From contig NZ_JOGO01000010.1 in NCBI RefSeq assembly GCF_000719475.1, positions 53,518 to 117,517 of the forward strand: 64,000 bases of DNA. Direction: 5' to 3'. This stretch comes from Streptomyces sp. NRRL F-5630 (GTDB lineage Bacteria; Actinomycetota; Actinomycetes; Streptomycetales; Streptomycetaceae). Below, one piece after another: positions 38,451 through 47,577 of the stretch (positions are counted from its first letter, which is position 1; each line of letters begins with the position of its first letter). Below the pieces are notes generated by a model. The model was not told the DNA's origin, made no database searches, and saw only the letters and a list, made by a program, of their open reading frames with translations. A program made the translations under genes and the position numbers.

Positions 38451-38834
38451 CCTCCCATTGCACACCACGAGACCGACAACCGGCCGCGCACGCCTCGCGG
38501 GAGGGGGCCGGCGGGAGGGGCCGGGTGGAGGGGCCGGGTGGAGCGGGGCGGGGGATGAGGTTGCGGCAGGGAGGCGGCGCGACGTCGCGGGCGCTGCGCC
38601 GCGTCGCGGGCACGGGCGGCGCGTCGCCGCGTCGCTGCGTCGCTGCGTCGCTGCGTCGTTGAGGCACGGCGCCACGTCGCGTCCGTTGCGGGCGCGGTGT
38701 CACGTCGCTACGTCGCGCACGGCGCCACGTCGCCCCGCACGGCCCCCGCCGTCACGCGGCGTACCCGCTCCCACGCGCGCCGTCCCCCGCGACGTCGCGC
38801 CCCGCCTCCAGGCGCAGGGCGGGCCCGCCCTGCG
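38451..38834. repeat. Spacer with GTCGCTGC tandem octamers and decamer motifs
   Basis: 384 bases, no gene. Exact GCGACGTCGC copies lie at 38579-38588 and 38789-38798. Three exact tandem octamers GTCGCTGC (38631-38654) are flanked by GTCGCCGC and GTCGTTGA variants. GGGTGGAGGGGCCGG direct repeats occupy 38500-38545. It would include the recG promoter. Confidence 0.65.
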
Positions 38835-40622
38835 CTATTCCACCCCGACGAGCAGCAGCGCCGCGTCGCGTCCGCCTGCGTAGACGACGGTGTCCACCGC
38901 GAGGTGGTGCGCGCGTACGTGGCGCTCCAGTTCGTCCGCGAGCGTGCTGGGGCACTCCTCTCCGAGGACGAGCGTGACCATCTCGCCGCCCGCCGCGAGC
39001 ATCCGGTCGAGGACGGTGCGCGCGATCGCGGCGACGTCCTGCCCGATGACCACGACGTCGCCGTCGATGAGACCGAGCACGTCGCCGCCCTGGCAGATGC
39101 CGACCGAGGTCCACGAGCGGTGTTCGGCGACCGCGAGTTCCGCGTAGCGCGTCGCGCCAGCGGCGCTGGTCATGGCGACGACGTCCTCGTCGAAGCGCCG
39201 CTCCGCCTCGTGGACGGCGAGCGCGGCGACGCCCTGGACGGCGGAGCGGGTGGGGATCACGGCGACGCGTACGCCCAGGTGGCGCGCGTCCCGTGCGGCG
39301 GCGGCAGCGGTGTGGTGGAGATCGGCGTCGTTGGGCAGCAGGACGACTTCGTGGGCGTGCGCGCGGCGCACCGCGTCCACGAGTTCGCCGCTGCCGGGCA
39401 GTTCGCCCGGCCTCGCGGGCACCGTCGCGGCACCCGCCTTCGCGTAGAGCTCGGCGAGGCCTTCGCCCGGCACCACCGCGACGATGGCGCGCGGGACGCG
39501 CTCCCCGCTCGCGGGAGCGGGCCGCGCGGCGTCGGACGCGAAGTGCGTGATGCGGACGCGGTGCGGGCGCCCCGCCTCGATACCCGCCTCGACGGCGGCC
39601 CCCGCGTCGTCCACATGCACATGGACGTGCCACAGGCCGTCCCCGCCCACGACGACGAGGGATTCACCGAGCGCGTCGAGTCGTGCGCGCAGGCGCGCCA
39701 CCGCGTCGTCCTCGGCGTCGAGGAGGTAGATCACCTCGTACCCGGGCCCCGAGCCGTCCCACTCCCCGGTGTCCTGGCACGCGACGTCACCGCTCCCCCG
39801 TCGCGCGACGTCGCCCCCTCGCGCGACGCCCTCCCCGGACGCCGCGTCGCCCCCGGCGTCGCCCGGCCGTGCCACGTCGCCGTCCCCGCTCCCCCCGCCG
39901 CGCGGCGGCTCCGGGTGCCGGGGCTGCCAGCGCTCCGGTCGCGCGGCGGGGCCACCGGCGAACGGCTCCCCGCCCAACGCCGCGACCAGCGCGGCGAGCA
40001 CCGCGACAAAGCCCCTGCCCCCCGCGTCCACGACGCCCGCGCGACCGAGCGCTGCGAGCTGTGCCGGGGTGCGCTCCAGCGCGTCACGCGCGGCGTCGTA
40101 CGCGGCGCGGGCGACCACCCGGCAGTCGGCCTCGGCGGCCGGGCAGGCACCCGCCGCGGCGGAGGCGACGGTGAGGACGGTGCCCTCGACGGGGTGTGCC
40201 ACCGCCTCGTACGCGGCCTCGACAGCGCGGCGCAGCGCGGCGGCCAGGACGACGCCGTCGACCGCCTCGCCCGACGCCTCGACGAGGACCTGCGCGGCGC
40301 CGCGCAGCAACTGCGCCAGGATGGTGCCCGAGTTGCCGCGCGCACCGACGAGCGCCCCGTGTGCCATGGCGCGGGCGACCCCTTTGAGGGCGGGCGCGGA
40401 CGCGGCGTCCGCGTCCTCCTGGTACGCCTCGAAGACGGCCTCGACGGCGCGGAAGGCGGCCTCGGTCGTGAGGTAGAGGTTGGTCCCGGTGTCGCCGTCG
40501 GCGACCGGGTAGACGTTGATCGAGTCGATCTCCTCGCGCGCCCGGCCCAGTGCGTCGAGGGCCGTCGCGCACCAGGCGCGCAGCGTGGTGGCGTCGAGGA
40601 GCCGTCCTTCGTTCCCGGACAT
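38835..40622 (-). CDS. DAK2-domain kinase-like protein (FakA/YloV family)
   Basis: 595 residues. Residues 1-215 are a DAK2 (dihydroxyacetone-kinase L-type) domain with NVYPVADGDTGTN (Mg/ATP aspartates), ARGNSGTILAQLLRG and DAGGRGFVAVLAAL. The C-terminal half is the FakA/YloV domain of fatty-acid kinases. FakA phosphorylates fatty acids bound to DegV-like FakB, but FakB is not in this window, so the substrate is inferred. The linker (about 230-275) is Gly/Asp-rich with GDVARxG repeats, including a decamer at 39805-39814. GGAAGG precedes the ATG. It is divergent from rpmB and followed by recG. Confidence 0.9.
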   Translation of the reverse strand: MSGNEGRLLDATTLRAWCATALDALGRAREEIDSINVYPVADGDTGTNLYLTTEAAFRAVEAVFEAYQEDADAASAPALKGVARAMAHGALVGARGNSGTILAQLLRGAAQVLVEASGEAVDGVVLAAALRRAVEAAYEAVAHPVEGTVLTVASAAAGACPAAEADCRVVARAAYDAARDALERTPAQLAALGRAGVVDAGGRGFVAVLAALVAALGGEPFAGGPAARPERWQPRHPEPPRGGGSGDGDVARPGDAGGDAASGEGVARGGDVARRGSGDVACQDTGEWDGSGPGYEVIYLLDAEDDAVARLRARLDALGESLVVVGGDGLWHVHVHVDDAGAAVEAGIEAGRPHRVRITHFASDAARPAPASGERVPRAIVAVVPGEGLAELYAKAGAATVPARPGELPGSGELVDAVRRAHAHEVVLLPNDADLHHTAAAAARDARHLGVRVAVIPTRSAVQGVAALAVHEAERRFDEDVVAMTSAAGATRYAELAVAEHRSWTSVGICQGGDVLGLIDGDVVVIGQDVAAIARTVLDRMLAAGGEMVTLVLGEECPSTLADELERHVRAHHLAVDTVVYAGGRDAALLLVGVE

Positions 40623-40777
40623 CAGGGCCTTCCCGGGCCCCAGGGCCCCCTTGCGCAGCCGGACGAACGCAGCGTAGTCGCAGCTCGGACCGGGTACGGC
40701 CGGAGCCCGGGAACGGCCAGGGCCGCGGTCGTGGTAGTTTCGTGGAGCGGGAGTAGCCGCTGTATGCTGCTCCGGTT

Positions 40778-40854
40778 GCCCGATGAGAATCGGGCCATTC
40801 CCCCCGGCAACGCCAAATCAGGCACTTCCGTCTCTGATCCCGGCCTGCCGGGAT
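40778..40854 (+). promoter_or_regulatory. Two tandem hairpins in the rpmB 5' leader
   Basis: Hairpin one: GCCCGAT-GAGA-ATCGGGC (40778-40795), a 7-bp stem with a GNRA-type loop. Hairpin two: ATCCCGG-CCTG-CCGGGAT (40837-40854), also 7 bp. Both are perfect and lie 37-113 bases before the rpmB GTG. A TATGCT hexamer (40763-40768) upstream could be the -10 box. The leader may be the site of ribosomal-protein feedback, but this is inference. Confidence 0.55.
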
Positions 40855-40890
40855 TCACTGTAAGTGCATCTGAAGTCTTTGGAGTGACCC

Positions 40891-41076
40891 GTGGCTGCCA
40901 ACTGCGACGTCTGCGGCAAGGGGCCGGGCTTCGGCAACAACATTTCGCACTCGCACCGCCGTACGCCGCGTCGCTGGAACCCCAACATCCAGCGCGTGCG
41001 TGCCGTGGTCGGTGGAACGCCGAAGCGGCTCAACGTCTGCACCTCGTGCATCAAGGCCGGCAAGGTCTCGCGCTAA
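40891..41076 (+). CDS. rpmB: 50S ribosomal protein L28 (zinc-binding form)
   Basis: 61 residues from a GTG at 40891 (MAANCDVCGKGPGFGNNISH), with GGAG upstream. Cysteine pairs CDVC (about 5-8) and CTSC (about 50-53) make it the zinc-ribbon form. Streptomyces also carry Zur-controlled Cys-less paralogues elsewhere. It is monocistronic, with a strong terminator after the stop and a structured leader before the start. Confidence 0.97.
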   Translation: MAANCDVCGKGPGFGNNISHSHRRTPRRWNPNIQRVRAVVGGTPKRLNVCTSCIKAGKVSR

Positions 41077-41752
41077 GCGTGAGGCGGTCCCGTTTCACGA
41101 CGGTGCCGATCCGGTCTCGCGCTGACGTAGTGCGGCGCGGCCACCTGGCTGGTTGCTGTGAGAGCCGGTCCGTCTCAGTACGGACCGGCTCTTACGTATG
41201 CCCGGACACCGGAGCGGGGCCCGTCAGCCCCGGCTGAGGTCTCCGCTCCCTCCGCTCCCGCTCGACAAGGGACGCATCGTACCGGCCGGGGGCCTGCCGC
41301 CCGGTATGACGGCGGCCGCGCCCTGTGCCCTGTGCCCTGAAAGCCTCGGCGCCGACACGTCACCCGAACTCGCGGAGTCCCCAGACCTCCCGCACGGCAC
41401 GATGCCTTCCCCACCTCGCAGGTCGCCCTCGGACGACGCGACGTCGCGCTCGGGTAGCGCCGCAGCGTCGCGGATGCGTGCAGGGAGCGGCGCCACGGGG
41501 CGACGGGGCACAGACGTCGCGTAGAGACGCGGCGGGATGTCGCGTAGAGATCCAGCGCGACGTCGCATAGAGACGCGATGTGCGTCGGGCCCACCGCGCA
41601 CCGATATCGCGGAGCGACGCGGCCAGCGCCACGTCGCGCGCACTACACCCCACGTCGCCCCGCGCGCCTACCTCACCGCAGGTCACACGCGACGTCGCAT
41701 ATGCCACGGCGCGCGCACGCCGCACCGCGTCACCCTGCGCGCCGTCCCCCCG
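41077..41752. repeat. rpmB-thiD convergent spacer with 23-bp direct repeats and copy B of the 30-bp block
   Basis: Apart from the rpmB terminator, no gene is seen. Three successive repeats of about 23 bases with a GTCGCGTAGAGA core lie at 41514-41536, 41537-41559 and 41560-41580. Exact decamers are at 41438-41447, 41557-41566 and 41689-41698. The last lies inside the 30-bp dispersed block 41679-41708, identical to the copy at 44797-44826. Confidence 0.75.
41161..41192 (+). terminator. rpmB terminator
   Basis: A perfect 13-bp stem (AGAGCCGGTCCGT with its complement) and 6-base loop, followed by TAC, 85 bases after the rpmB stop. Confidence 0.88.
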
Positions 41753-42598
41753 TCACCCCGCGACGTCGGGGCTTTCGGCGGCGTCACCGCCACCCCCCTC
41801 GGTCGCCGCTCCCCGAAAACGCCACCCGTGATCGACCGGGCCGATGCCGGCACCGAGGGGGAAGCCCGCCGCGATGGCGCCCGTCACGTAGTCCTTCGCG
41901 GCGCGCACCGCGGCCGGGACGTCGTGGCCGAGGGCGAGGTGAGAGGCGACGGCGGAGGCGAGGGTGCAGCCGGTGCCGTGCGTGTGACGGTTGTCGAGGC
42001 GCGGGGCGCGCAGCCAGTGCTCCTCGGTGCCATCGGTGAGGAGGTCCACGGCCTCGCCCTCCAGGTGCCCGCCCTTGATCAAGGCCCAGCGCGGGCCGAG
42101 GGCGAGGACGGCCGCCGCCGCCTCGGGCAGGTCCTCGGGGCGCGTGACGTGGACGCCGGTGAGCTGGGCGACCTCGTCGAGGTTGGGGGTCGCGACGGTG
42201 GCGACGGGGAGCAGTCGCGTGCGTACCGAGTCGAGGGCGTCCGCGGCGAGCAGCGCGTCGCCGTGCTTGGAGACGCCCACCGGATCGACGACGGTCGGCG
42301 CGTCCGTCGCCGCGAGGAGTTCCGCGACCGTCTCGACGAGCGCGGCGGAGGAGAGCATCCCGGTCTTGACCGCCTGGACGCCGATGTCATCGACGACGCT
42401 GCGGTACTGGGCGCGTACGGCCTCGACGGGAAGGTCCCAGGCGCCCTGCACACCGAGCGAGTTCTGCGCCGTGACGGCGGTGAGCACACTCATCCCGTGC
42501 ACGCCCAGGGCGAGCATCGTCTTGAGGTCCGCCTGGATACCGGCACCACCACCGGAGTCGGAACCGGCCACGGTCAGGACGCGCGGGGGTATGTGCAT
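41753..42598 (-). CDS. thiD: Hydroxymethylpyrimidine/phosphomethylpyrimidine kinase
   Basis: Thiamine pathway kinase acting on HMP and HMP-P, 281 residues from the ATG at 42598 ([20 protein letters not shown]). Substrate motif [31 protein letters not shown], and ribokinase-type C-terminal anion hole [18 protein letters not shown] are intact. It lies 140 bases downstream of thiL on the same strand. No TPP riboswitch signature was seen upstream of either gene. Confidence 0.95.
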   Translation of the reverse strand: MHIPPRVLTVAGSDSGGGAGIQADLKTMLALGVHGMSVLTAVTAQNSLGVQGAWDLPVEAVRAQYRSVVDDIGVQAVKTGMLSSAALVETVAELLAATDAPTVVDPVGVSKHGDALLAADALDSVRTRLLPVATVATPNLDEVAQLTGVHVTRPEDLPEAAAAVLALGPRWALIKGGHLEGEAVDLLTDGTEEHWLRAPRLDNRHTHGTGCTLASAVASHLALGHDVPAAVRAAKDYVTGAIAAGFPLGAGIGPVDHGWRFRGAATEGGGGDAAESPDVAG

Positions 42599-42739
42599 AC
42601 GCCCGAATCTACCGCCCCACCCGCGCCACGGCGCACCCACATCGCGCACCACCCGCCCCGAGAGGCGTCCACGGCGCGGCGTTCACCGCCAGGCGTTCAC
42701 GGCGCGGCGTTCACCCTCGCGACGTCCCACGCCCCCACG

Positions 42740-43735
42740 TCATCCCCGCCCCGGCGTCTCGATCCCGTCGTCCCCCTCGTCCCCGCCGAAGTGGTCCCAG
42801 CCCCCCGCGCGCGTCCAGGGGGCGCCGTCGACCGTCACCTCGGGCCGTGCCGAGGGGTGCAGGACCTCGCCGATGACCTTCCAGCGCGCCGGCAGCTTCA
42901 CGTCCGGCGGGAACGTCGCGACGATCGCGTGGTCCTCGCCCCCCGTCAGCACCCACTGGAGCGGATCGACCCCGACCGCCTGCCCGATGTCGTACATCTG
43001 CGAGGGCACGTCGACCTTGCCGGAGACGAGGTTGATGCGGACGTTGCTCGCCTCGGCGATGTGCCCGAGGTCGGCGATGAGGCCGTCGCTCACGTCGGTC
43101 ATGGACGTCGCGCCGAGCGCGGCGGCCGCGGGGCCCGCGTGGTAGGGCGGTTCGGGTCTGCGGTGCGCCTCGACGAAGGCGCGCGGCGAGCGGAAGCCGC
43201 GCGAGAGGACAGCGTGCCCGGCGGCGGACCAGCCGAGCCAGCCCGTGACGGCGACGACGTCGCCCGGACGCGCCCCGGAGCGGACGACCGGCTCCTGGCC
43301 GCGCATGTCGCCGAGGGCCGTGATCGCGACGGTGATCGTGTCGCCGCGTACGAGATCGCCGCCGACCACCGCCGCGCCCGCCACCTGGCACTCGTCGCGC
43401 AGCCCGTCCATGAGCTCGACCGCCCACGTAGCGGGCAGCGTCGCGGGCACGACGAGGCCGAGGACGAGGGCGGTGGGCACCGCGCCCATGGCGGCGATGT
43501 CGGCGAGGTTCTGCGCCGCGGCCTTGCGCCCGACGTCGTACGCCGTCGACCAGTCGCGCCGGAAGTGCCTGCCCTCCACGAGGACATCGGTGCTCACCAC
43601 GACGCGTCGGTCGGGTGCGGCGATGACGGCGCCGTCGTCGCCGGGGCCGAGTCGCACCGCCGGTGTCGTGGTGAGTCGCGCCGTCATCTCCCTGATGAGC
43701 CCGAACTCGCCGAGTTCCCCCACAGTGCCCTTCAT
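42740..43735 (-). CDS. thiL: Thiamine-monophosphate kinase
   Basis: Final step to thiamine pyrophosphate, 331 residues from the ATG at 43735 behind GAAGGGG. Motifs are GPGDDGAVI, VSTDVLVEGRHFRRDW, KAAAQNLADIAAMGA, VGGDLVRGDTI, MTDVSDGLIADLGHIAEAS and TGGEDHAIVATF. The C-terminus is a short Gly/Asp tail. It is divergent from the Lrp-type gene. thiL-thiD is a usual Streptomyces pairing. Confidence 0.96.
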   Translation of the reverse strand: MKGTVGELGEFGLIREMTARLTTTPAVRLGPGDDGAVIAAPDRRVVVSTDVLVEGRHFRRDWSTAYDVGRKAAAQNLADIAAMGAVPTALVLGLVVPATLPATWAVELMDGLRDECQVAGAAVVGGDLVRGDTITVAITALGDMRGQEPVVRSGARPGDVVAVTGWLGWSAAGHAVLSRGFRSPRAFVEAHRRPEPPYHAGPAAAALGATSMTDVSDGLIADLGHIAEASNVRINLVSGKVDVPSQMYDIGQAVGVDPLQWVLTGGEDHAIVATFPPDVKLPARWKVIGEVLHPSARPEVTVDGAPWTRAGGWDHFGGDEGDDGIETPGRG

Positions 43736-43956
43736 CCCAGTGCCCCTTCTGCGCCGTACCGTGCACGGCCGTGTGCCTTCGCCGCCGCGGGTACCGTCAA
43801 GTCTCGCCTGAACTTCCGTGCGCCGCGTCCACCGGAAGCGGCACCACCGTACGGAGCGGGGCTCAGCACGCGCGCGGGGCTCCCCGCGGCGCGCGACGAC
43901 GCGATACCGTGGCGTCCCCTTTCCCCCATGATCCTCATGGCCGCCCTGGAGGTTCC

Positions 43957-44190
43957 GTGGTACAGGCGTACATTCTGATCCAGACGGAGGTCGGCAAGTC
44001 CTCCGCGGTAGCCGAACTCATCGGCTCGTTCGACGGTGTGATACAAGCCCAGGACGTCACGGGCCCGTACGACGTGATCGTGCGTGCCGAGGCGACGACG
44101 ATGGACGACCTCGGTCGCATGGTCGTCGCGAAGGTGCAGCAGGTGGAGGGCATCACCAGGACCTTGACCTGCCCCGTCGTCCATCTGTAA
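43957..44190 (+). CDS. Stand-alone Lrp/AsnC ligand-binding (RAM) domain protein
   Basis: 77 residues from the GTG at 43957 after TGGAGG: VVQAYILIQTEVGKSSAVAE. This is only the C-terminal effector-binding, oligomerising domain of Lrp-type regulators, with no helix-turn-helix. Key features are the alpha-beta start QAYILIQTEVGK and GPYDVIVRAEATTMDDLGRMV. Such proteins can oligomerise with full-length Lrp regulators or sense amino acids, but a partner is not evident here. The following lipoprotein gene starts 22 bases after its stop. Confidence 0.92.
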   Translation: MVQAYILIQTEVGKSSAVAELIGSFDGVIQAQDVTGPYDVIVRAEATTMDDLGRMVVAKVQQVEGITRTLTCPVVHL

Positions 44191-44211
44191 CCCCCGTCTA
44201 CGCTGGGCGGC

Positions 44212-44712
44212 GTGAACATCTCCGTGCTGCGGCGCCTGCTGGTTCCCGCCGTCCTGCTCCCGCTGCTGACCGCCGTCGGCTGTTCCTCGTCGGACTCGGC
44301 GGCGGACTCCACGGCGAAGGCCGCGGTTCCCGCACCGGACGCCGCCGCCGCGAAGGCGTGCCGGAAGCTGCACGCGAAGCTTCCCGGGCGCGTGGACGGA
44401 CTCGGCAGGAACAACCCGACGGAGAAGTCCGAACTGACGGCCGGATGGGGCGACCCGGCGATCATACTGCGCTGCGGAGTGCCCCGTCCGGCCGCGCTCG
44501 ACGACCCCAAGACGGACGGCGTGGAGGTCGACGGCGTGGACTGGGCCATCGTCCACGAGGACGGTGGCCCCTACCGCCTCTACACGACGCTGCGCATCGC
44601 CTACGTCGAGGTGACGATCCCGGCCGCGCGCGCCGGCAACGGACTCTCGCCGCTCACCGACCTGGCGAAGCCGGTCGCGGACACCATCCCGAAGGGCATC
44701 GCGGAGGGCTGA
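44212..44712 (+). CDS. DUF3515 lipoprotein
   Basis: 166 residues from a GTG at 44212. The signal peptide VNISVLRRLLVPAVLLPLLT leads into lipobox AVGC, so Cys24 is the predicted lipidated residue. The mature domain has two Cys (AKACRKL, ILRCGVPRP), probably a disulfide, and the conserved WAIVHEDGGPYRLYTTLRIAYVEV. I recognise it as the actinobacterial DUF3515 family, often near thiL and ddl. Its function is unknown. Confidence 0.9.
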   Translation: MNISVLRRLLVPAVLLPLLTAVGCSSSDSAADSTAKAAVPAPDAAAAKACRKLHAKLPGRVDGLGRNNPTEKSELTAGWGDPAIILRCGVPRPAALDDPKTDGVEVDGVDWAIVHEDGGPYRLYTTLRIAYVEVTIPAARAGNGLSPLTDLAKPVADTIPKGIAEG

Positions 44713-45050
44713 GCACCACGCGTGGCCCGGCGTCCGCCGCCCCGCGACGCGGCCCCACGCCCCCTGGTCACGTCGCGTACGTCGCGCGCGTCATCGCAGG
44801 TCACACGCGACGTCGCATATGCCACGACGCGTCACCGCCGCCGCACGCCCGTCACCCCGCGCCCGCCACGACGCGCGACGCGCACCACAGCAGCGCCGCA
44901 CCGCAGCGCGGCCCCCGCGTCACACCGTAGCGCCCCGGGTCTCAGCCCCCTGCGGCACCGCTCCTCAGCGCCCCCGCACCACACCGAACCCGCCGCCGCC
45001 CCACGGCGCCCCGCTCCCCGGAGCCCCAGGCCCCGCGCCCGCGCAACGTC
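44713..45050. repeat. Spacer with copy C of the 30-bp dispersed block
   Basis: 338 bases between the DUF3515 gene and the ddl stop. No gene and no clear terminator. The block at 44797-44826 is identical over 30 bases (32 with flanks) to 41679-41708, and contains GCGACGTCGC (44807-44816) followed by ATATGCC. The remainder is C-rich. Confidence 0.75.
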
Positions 45051-46220
<1,170 letters not shown>

Positions 46221-46545
46221 ATCGCGATGAGGGTACCTGCTGCCTCCCACCCCGTCAGCGCCCGGAGCCCGGCTTGTCGCCCGTCCCCACCACCCGGCCG
46301 AACGCCGCGGACCCCCGTACCGGCCGCGAAACGGGAGCCCCTCCCCGCAGACCACCACACCGGCCGCGACACGGGAGCCCCTCCCCGCGGACCACCGCAC
46401 CCGGCCTCGACACCGGAGCCCCTCCCGCCGGGGACCGGGGCGTAGGGCGGAGCCCCGCACCTCCCGGCCCATCCCGTGGCGACCTCCCAGCCCCTCCCAT
46501 GGCGCGCCCACCGGACGCACCGGGCCGCCCCGCCTGCCCCAGCCC
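46221..46545. repeat. Three imperfect 40-bp direct repeats between gpsA and ddl
   Basis: Repeats at 46319-46358, 46359-46398 and 46399-46438 share ACCGGCCGCGAMACGGGAGC-type starts and CCCCTCCCCGC middles. No gene. They lie upstream of ddl, so the ddl promoter is either within or between them and 46221. This repeat is unrelated to the GACGTCGC motif. Confidence 0.8.
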
Positions 46546-47577
46546 CTACCCCCGCTCGGACTTCGCGCTCCGCGACATGAGTTCCTCCAGCGCCACCAGC
46601 GGCGACTTCCCCTCGTGGACGATGCTCACCACCGTCTCGGTGAGCGGCATGTCGATGCCGTGCGCGCGGCCGAGCGCGAGGACCGATTCGCAGGACTTGA
46701 CGCCCTCGGCGGTCTGGTTGGTGACGGCGATGGTCTCGGCGAGGCTCATACCGCGGCCCAGGTTGGTACCGAAGGTGTGGTTGCGCGAGAGCGGCGAGGA
46801 GCACGTCGCGACGAGGTCGCCGAGCCCGGCCAGCCCCGAGAACGTCATCGGGTCCGCGCCCATCGCGAGGCCGAGCCGCGTCGTCTCGGCGAGTCCGCGC
46901 GTGATGAGCGAGCCCTTGGTGTTGTCGCCGAGCCCCATGCCGTCCGCGATGCCGACCGCGAGCCCGATGACGTTCTTGACCGCGCCGCCCAGTTCGCAGC
47001 CGACGACGTCGGTGTTGGTGTAGGGGCGGAAGTAGGGCGTGAGACAGGCGTGCTGGATGCGCCGGGCGACGCTCTCGTCGCGGCAGGCGACCACGGCGGC
47101 GGCCGGCTGCCGCGCGGCGATCTCGCCCGCGAGGTTCGGTCCGGTGACGACGGCGACCCGTTCCCGCGGCGCCTTCGTGACGTCCTCGATGACCTCGCTC
47201 ATCCGCATCGTGGAGCCGAGTTCGACGCCCTTCATGAGCGAGACGAGCACGCTCTCGCGCCCGAACAACGGCGCCCAGGCGGCGAGGTTCTCGCGCAGTG
47301 TCTGCGAGGGGACCACGAAGAAGACGTGGTCGGCACCGTCCGCGGCCTCGGCGGGGTCGCTCGTGGCACGTACCCGCTCGGGCAGGACCGTGCCCGGCAG
47401 GTAGCCGGGGTTGGTGCGCGTCGTGTTGATCGCCTCCGCGACGTCGGGGCGCCTGGCCCACATGGTCACGTCGTTCCCGGCGTCGCCGAGGATCATGGCG
47501 AAGGCGGTGCCCCAGGAACCGCTGCCGAAGACGGCGGCTTTGGCGGGACGGTCGTTCCGGCCGGGCTGGCCTGTCAC
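46546..47577 (-). CDS. gpsA: Glycerol-3-phosphate dehydrogenase [NAD(P)+]
   Basis: Makes sn-glycerol-3-phosphate for phospholipids, 343 residues from a GTG at 47577 that overlaps the plsC stop by four bases. The nucleotide loop is VFGSGSWGTAFAMILGDAG, the substrate lysine region GAVKNVIGLAVGIADGMGLG, and the C-terminal GLAGLGDLVATCSSPLSRNH. Overlap with plsC, whose product acylates glycerophosphate derivatives, points to coupled phospholipid synthesis. Confidence 0.95.
   Translation of the reverse strand: MTGQPGRNDRPAKAAVFGSGSWGTAFAMILGDAGNDVTMWARRPDVAEAINTTRTNPGYLPGTVLPERVRATSDPAEAADGADHVFFVVPSQTLRENLAAWAPLFGRESVLVSLMKGVELGSTMRMSEVIEDVTKAPRERVAVVTGPNLAGEIAARQPAAAVVACRDESVARRIQHACLTPYFRPYTNTDVVGCELGGAVKNVIGLAVGIADGMGLGDNTKGSLITRGLAETTRLGLAMGADPMTFSGLAGLGDLVATCSSPLSRNHTFGTNLGRGMSLAETIAVTNQTAEGVKSCESVLALGRAHGIDMPLTETVVSIVHEGKSPLVALEELMSRSAKSERG

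Noticed and set aside
35646..38558. 970-residue open frame antisense to rsmD/recG
   Set aside because: Shadow of recG. The RecG motifs on the minus strand are intact and the codon pattern supports that strand.
41514..41580. CRISPR-like short repeat array
   Set aside because: Only three degenerate units without unique spacers, no cas genes, and the unit is part of the dispersed motif family.
41753..43735. TPP riboswitch upstream of thiD or thiL
   Set aside because: No thi-box conserved segments were seen in the short gaps upstream of either gene.
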